Source of the DNA: Ectocarpus siliculosus
Lineage: Eukaryota > Sar > Phaeophyceae > Ectocarpales > Ectocarpaceae
Assembly: GCA_000310025.1 (NCBI GenBank)
Contig: FN648593.1
Coordinates: forward strand, 65,119-129,118
DNA: 64,000 nt
Reading direction: 5' to 3'
The notes beneath the pieces were generated by a model. That model was not told the DNA's origin and searched no databases. It was given only the letters and a program-made list of their open reading frames with translations. This document shows, in pieces, positions 22,334 to 34,025 of the stretch; position 1 is the stretch's first letter; each line of letters begins with the position of its first letter. Both the position numbers and the translations under genes were made by a program.

Positions 22334-24190
22334 GGCTAAAACTACATGGCGAAAGGTTCCGATCATCTCTGTCGGCTTAAAGCGGTCTTCTTCATAGCCA
22401 AGAAAAGCGATGCTGTGTCGTCGCTCATCAACTTCGTCCAAGGTATTTCCATTCCGCTCGGCCTGCGGGTGCAGCGTCTACACTCCAACAACGGGGGAGA
22501 ATACGTCAACAGCGATTTTTCGGCGCTACTGCAAGAGATGCGAAAAGTAGGGCTGTTGTCGTTGTAGCCGACCATAGCTCCTTCCCACGCCTTTGGCCGC
22601 ACACGCCGTAAAAAAATGGCATCGCGGAACGTGATGACCCGTTGTCTCCTCAATGAGACTGGTCTTCCCAAGCATCTGTGGGGGGAAATCGAAGCTACTT
22701 CGGTGTTCCTCATCAACCGTCTACCGCCCAAGGCACTCAAGGGGGGTACGCCGTACTTTGGAATGTTCGGCAAGCAGGCGAATCTTCCGTTCCTGCGAAT
22801 CATCGGCTCGCGCGCCTTCGTTCTAGTTGACGGTCATACTACCAAGTTGCAGCCAAAGGCGTGGGAAGGAGCTATGGTCGGCTACAACGACAACAGCCCT
22901 ACTTTTCGCATCTACGACAGGGCAACAGGGCGAATAACAAGCTCTCGCAACGTCATGTTGATGGAGCAGCCGCCTGTTCGTCTACCAATCGAAGACACAT
23001 AATCAGAGGATTTCGGACAACGACGGCATTACTCCCTTGGAGCAAGGCGACGCAGCACGCACCAACGCTCAGCGTCAAGAAGGCGGTAAGATCAGTTCTC
23101 GTCTGCGGTCGTCTGGACGAGCTCAGCTTCTGTAGCCCGATAGAAGCAACACAAGGCAAGCTAGGGTTCTGCACCAACCCAACATGGCAAGCACTCCTCA
23201 ACAAATGCTCGACTTCTACACCAAAAATATCGGCGGTCGGTATCGACAATGTTCTCCCTCCAGCCGCAGTTGACTTTCTCAACACCTTTAAGCAGTCAAT
23301 GAACTCACCGCAAGCAACTCAGTGGGAGAAAGCCATGATCAAGGCGCTCTCCAGCCTGGACGATCATGAAGTGGCTGACCTCATTCCTTCTTCTTCGGTT
23401 CTTGCCGGCTGCGCCTTCATCGGTACACGCTGGGTTTATCGAGTCAAGGCGGACGGACGTTCCAAGGCACGAGTGGTTGTTCAAGGTTGGGCTCAGTACA
23501 TGACATCGACTGCTTCACAACATTTGCACCTGTGTGCAGGATCGGAAGCCAGCGTCACTGCTTGCTATTGCTGCATTACAGGGGTGGCCTGTGATTGCTA
23601 TGGACGTTCAGACTGCATCTCTTAGTGGAAAATTGTCGGAAGACGTCTTAGCCTTCCAGGCGCCAGGGTTCGAGAAAATCGATAGCAACACTGGAAAGCC
23701 ACTTATTTGGAAGCTGAAGAAGAACCTTTATGGACTACGTCAGTCTCCAAGCGTGTGGAATCTCACGATCGACCAAGATCTCGGCCGCAAGGGGTTCACT
23801 CGCGCGGCATCCGACCCATGCATCTACACTTTAACTACCTCATGCTTACTTTTTTCGTCGACGATATCTTGCTAACTGGACCTTCACACCAAGTCCTTCA
23901 AGAAACTCGTCGTGATCTACAAGAATCGTTCGCCATGACTGTCTTGGGCAAGCAGCCCAAATCCTTATCATCGACATCAAGCAGGACCTCACCAACGGCA
24001 CCATCACACTTAGCCAGGAGAAGTATACACTTGCAACCCTGTGCACACCCCGGGTCAGGGCGGGACCTCAAGGTATCTGCTGAGGACGGCACTCTGTCGT
24101 CGAAATTACCCTTACAAAAGGCTTCATGTGCCAAGTGGTTGGCGATGGCTACGATAAACCGAACTGTGCCTTTGCCAAGACCACCATACA
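22334..24190 (+). pseudogene. Ty1/copia-type pol pseudogene (integrase to reverse transcriptase)
   Basis: In order: an integrase core piece with HSNNGGEY (the usual D of the D-N-G-G-E-Y motif is changed to N), broken by a stop near 22566; the integrase C-terminal region (22616-23002) ending K-L-Q-P-K-A-W-E-G; then reverse transcriptase pieces with RWVYRVKADG, WPVIAMDVQTASLSGKL, YGLRQSPSVW and the catalytic-site variant FFVDDILLTG; then the pre-RNase H segment NGTITLSQEKYTLATL. These lie in at least three frames with intervening stops. In intact elements this polyprotein copies and inserts the retroelement. No flanking LTRs were found. It is clearly inactive. Confidence 0.88.
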
Positions 24191-24479
24191 TTAAAAAAGC
24201 AGCGTGAGGAGGGTAGATCTAGACGGGTTGAAAGGTGCTGGATAGTGGCTTGCCTTACTTGCAGCTCGATCTTCGTGGGCGGATCAATGCGATTGTATCG
24301 ACTTGTCGATGTTTCGACCTGCAGATGGGTTGGCTATCGTTACGTCTATAAGAATGGACTTTGTGCAGAGTTCTTCTCTGTTCTTTTCAGCATGTAATCC
24401 TGGGGGGATCCCCAAATCGATTTCGTAGAGCCTCTCTCCCCTACCAGTGGCTATGGTACAGGTTAGGTATGTGTCACAA
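24191..24479. other. No gene seen
   Basis: Downstream flank of the copia remnant. The RNase H domain is not recognisable here, so the element is truncated at its 3' side. Confidence 0.4.
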
Positions 24480-24715
24480 GCGTAATGTCTTCAGTATCAC
24501 GCGATACCCATCCCCGCCGTGGTGGGCGGTCCCGATACTGGCGGCAACTACCGCCACATTCGGTGGTAGCGGGAACCGCCAAAGGCGGTACCGCCGAAAA
24601 ACGAAACACCGCCTGCCGCGTAAAAAGTACCACCATATTGCGGTACCGCCGTAGAAGTACCGCCATACTACAGTACCGCCGTAAACGTATTACCATGTTG
24701 CAGCTGGGAGAGAAG
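24480..24715. repeat. TACCGCC-rich repeat, copy 1
   Basis: This contains GGGAACCGCCAAAGGCGGTA and many TACCGCC/GTACCGCC units spaced 12-20 bp, with short dyads (ACCGCC...GGCGGT). It is related to 25500-25695. Confidence 0.7.
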
Positions 24716-25499
24716 TAGGCTAGAAGAGTATGCTATGTGCGATGTTTTGCGCAAAACAGTGGTTCGAGTCCAGCTGACTTGCATCGTCGTCCATTTTTTT
24801 TCTTGTTCTTCTTTCTCTTTCGTCATATTTCTTTGTTTTTCATATGTGAATGCCACCTCAGACTGTCGTAAATTGTGACGTCAGATGACCCGTCGGAGAT
24901 CTACCTTCCGGGTGCTGCCACAGATAGAGTCAATGTAGGATGGACGCTGAACCTTGCCTCAACGCAAGGTTGCTCCTCCCTCACTCGCAACTTTCCGTAC
25001 TCATCAGCCTTTCCACCAGAGGTTGAACCGGTGTGTATCCACACCACACATCCCAAAGAGAACTACTCACACGCGAACTTGGAGACAACCATCTCATAGT
25101 GGCGTCAGTGGCTGGATTCTGTTATTATTATTTTTTTGTCTATGTCTTGTTTGTTTGCACTGTAGCTGATTGATAGATCTTAGCGTTTCAGACGCTATCA
25201 CGAATTACCATGTGAAGTGTTTACTTCAATCTGTTGCCGTTCTACAACAAGTTATGCTTCTGTTTCCCGTGGCATTCGGCTGATCGCGTTTCAGCGCACC
25301 TCTTTTTTTTGCATTTACTTCTTCTTTCCGTTGCCTTTCGTTTGTTCATGAACTGCTCAATTTGGCGATGGGTATGCATCGCATCGTGAAATCACGAAAT
25401 CATAGGGGAAATATAGGCTCTCAAGCGTACATACAGAAGACGAAAAAGACCCATTCTAGAAGAGAGGAAAGAGGTTCGACGATTGATGGGGCGCTAAGG
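24716..25499. other. No supportable gene
   Basis: T-rich stretches and short frames only. A GGTTCGAGTCC string near 24761 resembles a tRNA T-loop, but no cloverleaf folds. Confidence 0.4.
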
Positions 25500-25695
25500 G
25501 GACCGAATGTAGTTTGGCATCGCCATATTTTGATATTCTGGTGTTCCCGCAACCACCGAAGGCGGTGCGGCCATATTTCAGTACCGGGAACCGCCAAAGG
25601 CGGTACCGTCGGAAAACGAAATACCGCCTACACCAAAAAAAGTACCGCCACATTGAAGAACCACTCCGCCTGAACCCGCCTAAAAAACTACAATA
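25500..25695. repeat. TACCGCC-rich repeat, copy 2
   Basis: This shares GGGAACCGCCAAAGGCGGTA, a CGRAAAACGAAA block and AAAAAGTACCGCCACATT with 24480-24715, in the same orientation. The two copies could be ends or internal arrays of one small element family. Confidence 0.7.
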
Positions 25696-25779
25696 GTACC
25701 GAGGTGTAACCTGAAATCTTGAACAAAAACATTATTATTGCTCTTCAAACAGTATGATGTTGAGGAGGACCCGATTTCC

Positions 25780-26075
25780 GCCAGTTGTCATGTTTTTCCC
25801 GCGGTGGCGATAGGGCGGGACGCACGCACTCTGGCCGGCGGTGTTCTGCTGCGGATGTGCTGCTCTTTCCAGCCGCGAGTGCCTGCGCCCCGGCCGTCTG
25901 CCCCTCCGCCGCCACGAGGAAAACCCTGCCGCCGCGCGTCGCCACTCTCGCCGCCGGTGCCGCTACCGATGGTACCACCATAGCCGCGAGAGCCTGCACC
26001 CGGGTGGTCCCCCCGGCCGGCGTCGCGGGGAAAGACTCCAGGGGGTCACGCCTTTTGCCGTTGGTCCTTGCTGCT
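25780..26075 (-). pseudogene. Ala/Pro-rich copia linker fragment
   Basis: The minus-strand frame carries the repeated GAQALAAG motif. The same motif occurs in the Ala-rich region upstream of the copia reverse transcriptase at 57.3 kb and at the window end (63.95-64 kb). This suggests a solo fragment of the same copia family. GC content is much higher than in neighbouring DNA. The N- and C-terminal pol domains are absent. Confidence 0.5.
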
Positions 26076-26329
26076 ACCAAACAACCACAAATGTGACAAA
26101 TACAGTAGGGGGCCCGCTATAGTGCCGGGTAGTGTCCAGAGGGATAAGCGGCACTATAGCGGGCACCGGCAGTATTCAGAATAGTGCCTCAGTAGTGCCG
26201 GTCCGGCACTATTGAGGAGGTGGTGGTTTCATGGTGTAGCGCTCAAGCTTTGCGGGGCCAACACAGTACGATGTGGATCGTGGATCGAATATGTGTGTAC
26301 TATGAGTGGACGTGTAAGTCCTCGTTGCC

Positions 26330-26800
26330 TTCCTTCGATGTTACCAGATAAAAAAAAGACAGCAGAGAACCACGACAGGAAGCGCACCGCACGGAAAATA
26401 AACGGCCATTACATGCTACCACAGCTATTCTCCCCGCCCTCACTACGTACCAGCAACTCTATCATGTTTGCCTGCCGGCGCACCCCTTGGATGTTGCAAG
26501 AAATAATCAAAACAACCCGAAGAACACAAGCACGACAGGAAGCGCACCGCGAGAAAAAAACATTACTACCCACCACAGTTATACCCGCCGCCCTCGCAAC
26601 GTAGCAGCAACTCCCTCATGTCTGCCTGGCGCACCCCCTTGGATTTTACTAGAAGAAACAAGACGAAAAGAAAACCACGACAGGAAGCGCAATGGAAGCA
26701 AAAGCAAACAACCATTGCTTCAACAGCTGAACCCCTCGACCTTACTCCGTAGCAGCAATAAACTCTCTCATGTCTGCCTGGCGCACCCGCTTAGCGGAAT
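26330..26800. repeat. About 153-bp tandem repeat, three units, overlapping a coding 3' end
   Basis: Shared blocks are ACCACGACAGGAAGCGCA, CAGCAACTC, CTCATGTCTGCCTG and GGCGCACCCC. They occur with starts near 26340, 26500 and 26650. The third unit includes the last codons of the minus-strand frame at 26742, so the 3' end of that frame (RQADMREFIAAT) is present as two additional decayed copies downstream of its stop. Confidence 0.75.
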
Positions 26801-27603
26801 GCGCTGCAATCATCGCCATCTTCGCTTTCGTTAGGAAGAAGGCCGCGTCTCCGTTGCCACTCTCCTCTGCTGCCGCTTCCAGGACGATGAAGTGAGGCGA
26901 CAGCTTAGCATGAGCGGGTGGAGCACGGCGCTCGGTCCCCGTGTTGTCATCGCCACTACCCTCCTCTTCTTCGTCCTCCTCCCCACCGCCGGTAGTCACA
27001 TGCGTTCCAGCCAGCAGTGCCGCCATTTCGTCCACTGCGTCCAGTCGAAGAGCCTCTACCACCTCATCGTCGTCTTCGATGGTAGCCCACCCCTGAATCG
27101 CGCTCACCGCTTCTCCCTCGACCGGCTGTCCGGGTTCGATGTCGAGATCTGCGAAGAGCTCGGCGACGCTCGTGCTCAACTTGTTGACGGTCTCCGTGAG
27201 AGCCTTCAAGTCAGGCTCGGCGATGCTGAACCGGGTCTTTCCGTGTTGTTGTGTGAGCTCAGCCGCCATCTCCGGAGGAAGCGTGTCGGCCTTGACAAAG
27301 CACCTGGGATCAAAGCTTCTTGTTGCTGTCCGGGCGCGCACGAGAACCCCCCTTCTTGCTCCCACCGCTCTTGTCGTTCTGGCGTTTAGATGGTCGCGCC
27401 CCCGCACCGCTGGCTGTTGTCGCTTTGCGCTTGCCAGTCCTGGCGACGCACGCGCTGCAGATGCGGTGCTGCTCGTTGTCCTCAAACACGCTGCCGCAAT
27501 TGCCGTGGAGCCGCCCGCCACATCCTCCCTTGCAGATGTGGCCATGAGGGTCTTGCGGCGTTCGGTTCTGTTGAAGGCACAGTTCACCTTCCGCACAAGG
27601 CAT
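26742..27603 (-). CDS. Cys-rich zinc-finger/acidic protein inside the TIR element (two overlapping frames)
   Basis: From ATG at 27603 the frame has C-x5-C-x14-C-x3-C-x4-H-x2-C-x12-C-x2-C (residues 3-52), a PHD/RING-like metal-binding spacing, followed by a basic K/R/S/G-rich segment ending at 27310. A second minus frame, open to 26742, continues with an alpha-helical region (AELTQQHGKTRFSIAEPDLK), an acidic E/D run near the middle and a charged C-terminus. The two probably form one protein joined by a small intron (acceptor-like ATCCCAG near 27294) or by a frameshift. Such fingers often bind histone tails or protein partners; the function here is unknown. It is the only coding capacity of the element. 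Whether it is a captured host gene or a transposon accessory gene cannot be decided here. Confidence 0.5.
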
Positions 27604-27689
27604 GGTGCGTGCGCCTCTGCGTAGAGCTCTTAGGGTCTGCAGCAGCAGGTGTACACTCTTTTCAGTGTGCCGTCTGTCCTCTGGCGTGG

Positions 27690-27718
27690 GTTGTGGTGTG
27701 TGTGTGTGTGTGTGTGTC
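27690..27718. repeat. GT microsatellite
   Basis: GTGTGTGTG... of about 28 bp inside the 1.79-kb TIR element. Confidence 0.9.
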
Positions 27719-27949
27719 TACAGCACTACAGCAGTAGTGAACCGGCACTATTGGGGGGCACAGCGGCGCCCAACCGGCACTATAACGGGCCAGCCCTCAA
27801 TAGTGCCGGACCGACCCTATTGAGGGCGCTGTCCGTGTCCCGAAAATTTACCGGCACTATTCAACCGGCACTATAGCGGGCCCCGTACTGTAGATAAAAA
27901 AAAAATCCACATGGTTATGCGAGGTTATGCGAGAGCACTACCCTCCTGG

Positions 27950-28330
27950 GAACGTGGAATGCACACTCCCTCTGGGGGCATTTTCGTGAGAACCCTCTGA
28001 AGGGCAGGTTACATAGAACCTCTGGAGGGAAATCCTCTTTGGAGTTCTACAGAGGGTTGGCTCAACGCATCCTTCCTAGGGGGGAACCTGTTTCGGCGCC
28101 ATAGAGAAGGTTCGTGTTGTTAAGGACCCTCTAACGGGCATTGAACGACACTTCTTACACACATTTTCTCTCTATAGGTATCACTAATGCCTCGAAGGGA
28201 AGTTTCTATTCGTATGCTTTATAGGGTACAGATATCCCGAACCCTCCAGGGCGTTTTCATCCGGTCCCTGAGAGGATATGTTACACTCAAAAGGCTTGAG
28301 ACCCTCCACGGGATTCAAAATCGAGCACCG
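27950..28330. repeat. Degenerate CCTC/GAGG palindrome-rich segment
   Basis: Repeated short palindromes such as CCTCTGGAGG, CCTCTGAAGGG, CCTCCAGGG and CCTCTAACGGG are spaced 30-50 bp. This resembles the arrays at 34-40 kb but is shorter and more diverged, so it may be an old copy of that family. Confidence 0.5.
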
Positions 28331-31014
28331 TGTAGAGTGCCAGAAGCATCGAGGCCTTGTAGATGGACGGGATGTATACACTTGCTTGATCACAAACGTA
28401 TGATAGGTGCGGTCGTGATGCTTCAAAACTATCATCAAATCGCCACATTCGCTGTCCCGGTTCAAGCGGCGCGTCTACCACATTGATTATACATTTTTTA
28501 CATTGATTGAGACACGCACAAATCCAGATAGTAATATTCATGGGGGGCCGGATTCGTGCATACCTCCTCAATCCAACCCCGATCAGTGAAGCCCCCCCCT
28601 CCCTTCAAGCCAAGCCGTTGGCTTCGACGAAGCACGCACATGTCTACAAACACACGACCGCAATGCCTAGCGGATGAAAATGCCATGATCAAGCGGTCGA
28701 GCCCGAGCCCAGGTGCTTCTCAGCTTGGGCTGGAGCGATGATGGAGGGAAAGGGCACACGACCTTGCACTAGCGCTCGCGTCTCGCCCCACCAAGAACTT
28801 TGCGGCATGGCGAGAGGACATCCACCGCCTTTCCCCCCTGCTGGAACTCGGAGCACATGTAGAGTTGAGGACCGGGAGAGCTTTCTCGAGACCCGAAGCT
28901 GTCGAAGTTGGTGAGTGCTGAGAGACATGTCGGGATCCCGACATGAAGGTGACGGTGTGTGGCCTGTTTGATCCGGTAGGTCCGGTAGTCGCGAAGCAGC
29001 AACACCTACCGAGGCCGGAAAGCATGTGCAATGCGTCAGTACCGCAATCATGTTACTCCCATTGTGTGATTCCATCAACCCCTGTATCGTCCGTAGCTCC
29101 TTCCTGCTTTTCTCTCCACAAACACAGCAGCATTTGAATAATCGAGAAACGAACTGCGTGCTGCGTGTACGACCACGGCGGCCTCCCTTCTGCTCGTTGT
29201 TCCTTTTGTGCTGAGCCGATGTTGGACAATGGCCGTAACCAACGCGGGGACTCATGGCGTAGACATCGAGTTGTAGTGAAACCTGCAAGACACACCGTGA
29301 CAGTCATCTTGTTCTGTGTCAGCAAGCAATGATTTACCGTTGAGCGACGAACAACTTCTGCTTCTGCCTCATCGTAACTGAAACATGTTGTCGCTTTTCT
29401 GTTTGCTTTCAGGCACTCTCTTTGGCCTCTCTGGAGGAACCTGCTCAGCCGATACAACCTCGCACAATGGTACCCACTCTGGGTTACTTGAATACTTCCA
29501 CATACTTGGAAATACATCTACCTCCAAAGGCGTCATCAAAACGAGGGGGTTGGGTCCTATTATGTTCAGCAAGACGGCACGTGGCGAAAACACATCTGTA
29601 CAAACACGTGACATCAGATATATTGCCGCTACCTTTTTTTCGTCTCTTTTTCGTCTACTCTTTCACGCATACTATGTAGTACAGGGACCACAGGATTCCA
29701 ACATCCGAAAGCTCGCTTGGGGCCCGCGATGTGGTTTTTGTCGTGCCGGGTATGGTGGCAGATGAGTCGCGTGCGAGCTCATAAGCTTATGCGTAACAGT
29801 AGTAAATGAATCTCCGATAACCACGCATTCGTTTTTTGCGCGTTGCTCCGGGCGCATGGACATCCTTTGCATTTTGTGGCTTTCTCATGAAATTACTGTC
29901 AACAAAGTTTCATCATTATCCAGATCGGTGCTTATTGCCGCATGTATCCCACGTTATCTGTGTCGTGACAGACATGCAACTTCTCCGTCTGCTGCGTCGT
30001 TTTCCCGGGGGGGGACCATCCACCTTGGGCCTTATAGGAAGCTCGACCTCCACCTGCCCGTTCTCCTGGCTCTGGAGAATTGTTTGGAGGGTACTACTGG
30101 GCGCAGCAGCGCGCGGGATGGCACAGCTGCGTAGACTATACTGGTACAAATTTTCACCATCGTGCCACGTTTTTTCACTTGTTTGGAACATCCGGCGTTC
30201 CCTTGCCCAAAACGTGCATAGTACTCCACTTTGGGGTTAATGAATTGTACCAGCAGCCTTCAGCATGGGGTACCTGACGAAAATTCGCTTGTGTGTGGTT
30301 GACGAAAATTCGCTTGTGTGTGGTTGAGGTCAAAATATCCTTCTATTTCGTTTTGGCAGTGGGCGGTTGCATGTGGACGTTTTCGCCTTCAATTTCTTGC
30401 ATTTCGTTGTTGAAGCCCTGTCTCATCTGCACCTCCTCCCTGATACACATTGCTGCCCATGTAAGTACGGTACTACTCGCATGAGTCTCGTTATTCAAGG
30501 TGTGGTAAGAGGCGAGATGCAATCGTCGCATACAATGTCCTTCACATTCCACCTCCTCACTGCGACCTGTTGCTACTGCCGACGTATTCGCGTAACTCGC
30601 TTTTTTGCAGTGTGTGGGCCACCACCGTGCCCGTCATCGTGGGACCTGGACCAGTGCAAGACCCTCCTCTCGTCCGCTCCGTAAGTAACAGGTGACCCAG
30701 CATCCGGATAAACATTCTTCTGCGTGCCTCTTACGCTTGTCGGACGCACCTGTGTTTCACCGCTTAAGTCCCACGCTCACTCGTTCCCCGAGCGTCAACT
30801 TTGTACGTGGACTTTGTCGCGGTGTGCGGTAGAAGATATCGGTAGCAGACTTGCACTTTAGCCGCGCACGCGACATGGAATTGCGCTTGCTCTTGGGCTT
30901 CATTCGATCAAACCTCGACCGTCAACCCCGCCGTCAGAACGCCCATCTCCCCAAAAGTATTTTTTTTTAATCCATCAATTTGTCTCTGTCGGCCTATCTC
31001 GTACTCCACATTAG
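28331..31014. other. No firm gene; a few possible exons
   Basis: Possible + strand exons include 29411-29593 (acceptor TTGCTTTCAG; Gly/Ser/Thr-rich LFGLSGGTCSADTTSHNGTH) and 30608-30680 (TTTTTGCAG to a consensus GTAAGT donor). A 25-bp tandem duplication (GACGAAAATTCGCTTGTGTG core) lies at 30278-30327. No domain is recognised and no phase-consistent model could be built. Confidence 0.3.
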
Positions 31015-32345
31015 GAGGCGCCGGCGCCGTAGATGGAGACGACGGCCACTCCGATGAGGACCTCGAGGTCCTGACACCTCGACAATGTCGAGAAGTCAGC
31101 GCCCTGTGCAGGACGGGGGACGATGGCTAAAAGGCTGAGAATCGCGCCCGTCTGGCGCACTGATAAAAAACATCAGCCGTTTTGGCGAGAGCCTGGCTGG
31201 AATATGTCGACGGGGATGGGACACCAATGCCGTCGTCTCGTTTTGAACAATTTCTTGGCTATTTCACGGCGTCTGCATCTGAAGTGTTTTTCTCGAACTG
31301 TTACATCCATATACGGTTCACTCCACTATGTATACGAGATAGGAGCTGTGTGTCACGGTGGTAGACATAGGGCGTTCGTCTTGTATCGGTTTGTCGACCT
31401 ATTATATGTGGTAACATTACAACGATATTTGTGCCGAACAAAACGAAAAATAACACTTGGTGATTGGTAGTCGTCCGATCGCTTCGGAGGGGTTAGACAT
31501 GATGCCACGTGCACCAGGGGGGGCGAGTATGACAAAACGTGCGTTGAATGGGATAGTCTGGGTGTCCATCGCAGGTAGAGAGAGAGAGAGTTAGGTTGTG
31601 CATGGCGGGGCAGCACGTTCGTCACTGCCGAGTAACGCGCCCGGTGGAACCTGTATGTGTTTCGGGGGGGGTCACCGGGAGGGTGTGGGCGGGGCCTAAC
31701 CGTGTTTTCTGATGCGTGTGTCGCGTTCATACAGCACGAAAATATCACTGATGCGGGAAAGAAGTGAAACCCATAAACTTGTTGTTAGCGTCATTTAATA
31801 TTTTTGGGCATGTCCACGCCGTAAGATGGAAGATGGAATCATCTCATCTGCGGTTCAGAGCTTCAACGGCTGCCATATTTCCATCCAGAGTAGTATTTTA
31901 TCCCGGTGGACGTCCCGCCCCGGCCACCATACTGTAGTTCATTCAAGAAGCCAGCCACTTTAAACCTCGTGGTTTCCGCAACAATATTTACGCTCCCTAA
32001 TGGTTCGTCATATGAAGCCCGAAAGACCCCTTATCCATAACGTTTGTTACGGAATTCACCACTTGAAGTATTATCTTCCGTCGTCAACCAACTATGATTC
32101 ATTCGATATGATTTCACCTTGCACAATGAATGATATTTCTGATTTGTATGCAGGTCATCGTGTCGTGGATGCATCAGCGGTACATGTGGCATACCGCCCC
32201 CCTGATGGAAGCCTCGACCCATATCGAGTTTTACGAAGACTTGCAGGTACAAACTTTGTGGTGTTGCCTGTGCGCCGTCATCTGGCAACGAACCCAGGCC
32301 GGGTTCGAAAATGCTGTGCATATGTTTCAAATGGTAGCGTGGGTT
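31015..32345 (+). CDS. Candidate multi-exon gene, unrecognised
   Basis: Protein-like open segments lie between splice signals. One follows CACATTAG at 31015 (acidic DGDDGHSDEDLEV, then TPRQCREVSALCRTGDDG). One follows ACATCAG at about 31171 (AWLEYVDGDGTPMPSSRFEQ). One lies at 32154-32246 (TATGCAG to a CAG|GTACAA donor; SWMHQRYMWHTAPLMEAST). One lies at 32298-32333. The acidic, Trp- and Met-rich composition is unlike random frames. No start, end or family could be set. Confidence 0.3.
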
Positions 32346-34025
32346 CGTGTGAAACAAAAACTGAATGCGGCAGTTGAGGACCATGACTTTCGCCAACATG
32401 CTCGCGTCGTCAATGTTGATGCTGGTGACGTCATTTCAACAACTTGTATTTTTCCCGAATTGTTCCATTGCTGATTAGGAAAGCCACCGTGGGTTCATCG
32501 GAATTGCTGGGTTCATGGGCCTTGAGTGTTCTGAGGCACAAGCATATGAAGCGTGGAATGCTCACAAGCAACAATCGCCCGACAGGGGCTATGGTACTCA
32601 CGGTCTGTCAGTCGGTGCCATATCATTCATGAATACCACGATGGCGAGACTACTTCCTCCAGCACTGGCACTTCGATGGCAAGTGCGACCTATTGAGCAC
32701 TAAATAAGACGGAGCATCGCTGGCAAGCATGGGCAAAGACCGGAAAACCAGGGCAGTAGCTCGGTCAATCCAGTGTCTTGTTCATGACGAACCAGAGACC
32801 ATTTGTCGTCAGGAACTTGGTCCGGATACCTGCAAGTGCTGTTCCCTGTTGTTATGCTGTTCCTTTTGGGTACTTTTAGAATTCCGGTAATTTTATCCTC
32901 CTTGGCTAGCTCTTGAACATTGTTTTGACCCTGACGTCTACCACTCGTTCCAGTGTGAGGAGAACGAAGGCTTGTGTCTCCGGTTTGAATATATAGTCCA
33001 CATCAAGTCACCCGTTCGAGATATGCATACAACATTCTGAAGTGTGTTGTTGAAGTCTTTCCAGTGAGTGGAGGTTGCGTTGTAGTGTCTGCGAGCGTTG
33101 CACCACTGCCGCATCGAAAGATCATGAAAGTGAGAAATATTATCTATGGGTTTATGCGGTCAGTCGCGAAATGGGTGCTCCTTCTCTGCGTGAAGATAAA
33201 CTTTCAGTGTTGGCGTAATTCTGCGTTCGCGTCGGTTGTTCCGAGCGGAAGTCACCACATATGTCACGACTGCAAGCACATCTCATCCCACGGAGACGAC
33301 ACACCTGACATGCATCACAACGGAGGGCATCCACAATGGCAGAGATCGGCCTTGGCAACCGAAACCCATGGGTGATGTTATTAAATGGTTGCTTGTCTGG
33401 TGTTTCCGTTCAAAGGGAGTGGAAATTGGTTTCTGCGTTGACTCTGTTCATATTTCGGCTGGTAATTCTCTCTACCCGGTTTTACGGTCTTCCTAGAACT
33501 CCGGCAGCATCGTGTGGCCACGGACCATACTCCGGCCCCCAAGGATAACCGTGGTGCCGCCTACTCTGCGTGAAATGCCCCACGGGTGTGCAATGCCTTA
33601 CGATCGCCTTACCAACCACCCACCAACCACGCTATCCTACCGGCACGGTGGGAGGTGAGTATACCAACCGGTGGATGAAAGGGGGAGTATATAGACCAAG
33701 GTGAGCGTCTGGACTCCAGGGGAAAATCTGGAGGCGCCTCCAACGAGTGCCTCGTGCTTGGCTTTCACACCACCACTGCCAAAGCCATCAAGCCAACCAG
33801 TCCCTCCACCATTAACCACATCAACCCCTAAGTCTCAACCTTGACCACCTCAAACCAGAACCATCCACACATGAAGCATGGATCTTGTGTCACCCACCAA
33901 ACTGTTGGAAAAACCTCACGAAGCCAAACCGCGCCATCAGTTCGTCTTGTGACGGACCACTACTCCAAGAATGTGGCACTGAAGGTGAAATTCTCGGATC
34001 GGACGTCGAGTCCGTCCCTGCACAG
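32346..34025. other. No supportable gene
   Basis: Unrelated short frames only. CCACC/CAACC-rich sequence at 33560-33850 precedes the palindrome-rich repeat that starts near 34026. Confidence 0.35.

Larger units (their letters stand above)
26103..27890. mobile_element. Tc1/mariner-like TIR element (1.79 kb) with a passenger gene
   Basis: The left end is CAGTAGGGGGCCCGCTATAG (26103) and the right end (27865-27890) is its inverted copy. The 26-bp TIRs differ at one position by eye. TA flanks both sides (26101-26102, 27891-27892). CAGT termini with a TA duplication fit the Tc1/mariner/pogo group. Subterminal CCGGCACTAT motifs repeat several times at both ends in both orientations. No DDE transposase is encoded. 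Instead the minus strand holds a zinc-finger/acidic protein frame, so mobility would require a transposase supplied in trans. Confidence 0.8.

Noticed and set aside
22334-24190. An active copia element
   Set aside because: Frameshifts, stops, a changed integrase motif (HSNNGGEY) and no LTRs show it is inactive.
24740-24790. GGTTCGAGTCC as the T-arm of a tRNA
   Set aside because: The T-stem has mismatches and no D-arm or anticodon arm is found at the right distance.
26892-27389. 165-codon + strand frame inside the 1.79-kb TIR element
   Set aside because: The minus strand carries the Cys/His finger and acidic protein; the + frame has no motif and looks like a mirror of it.
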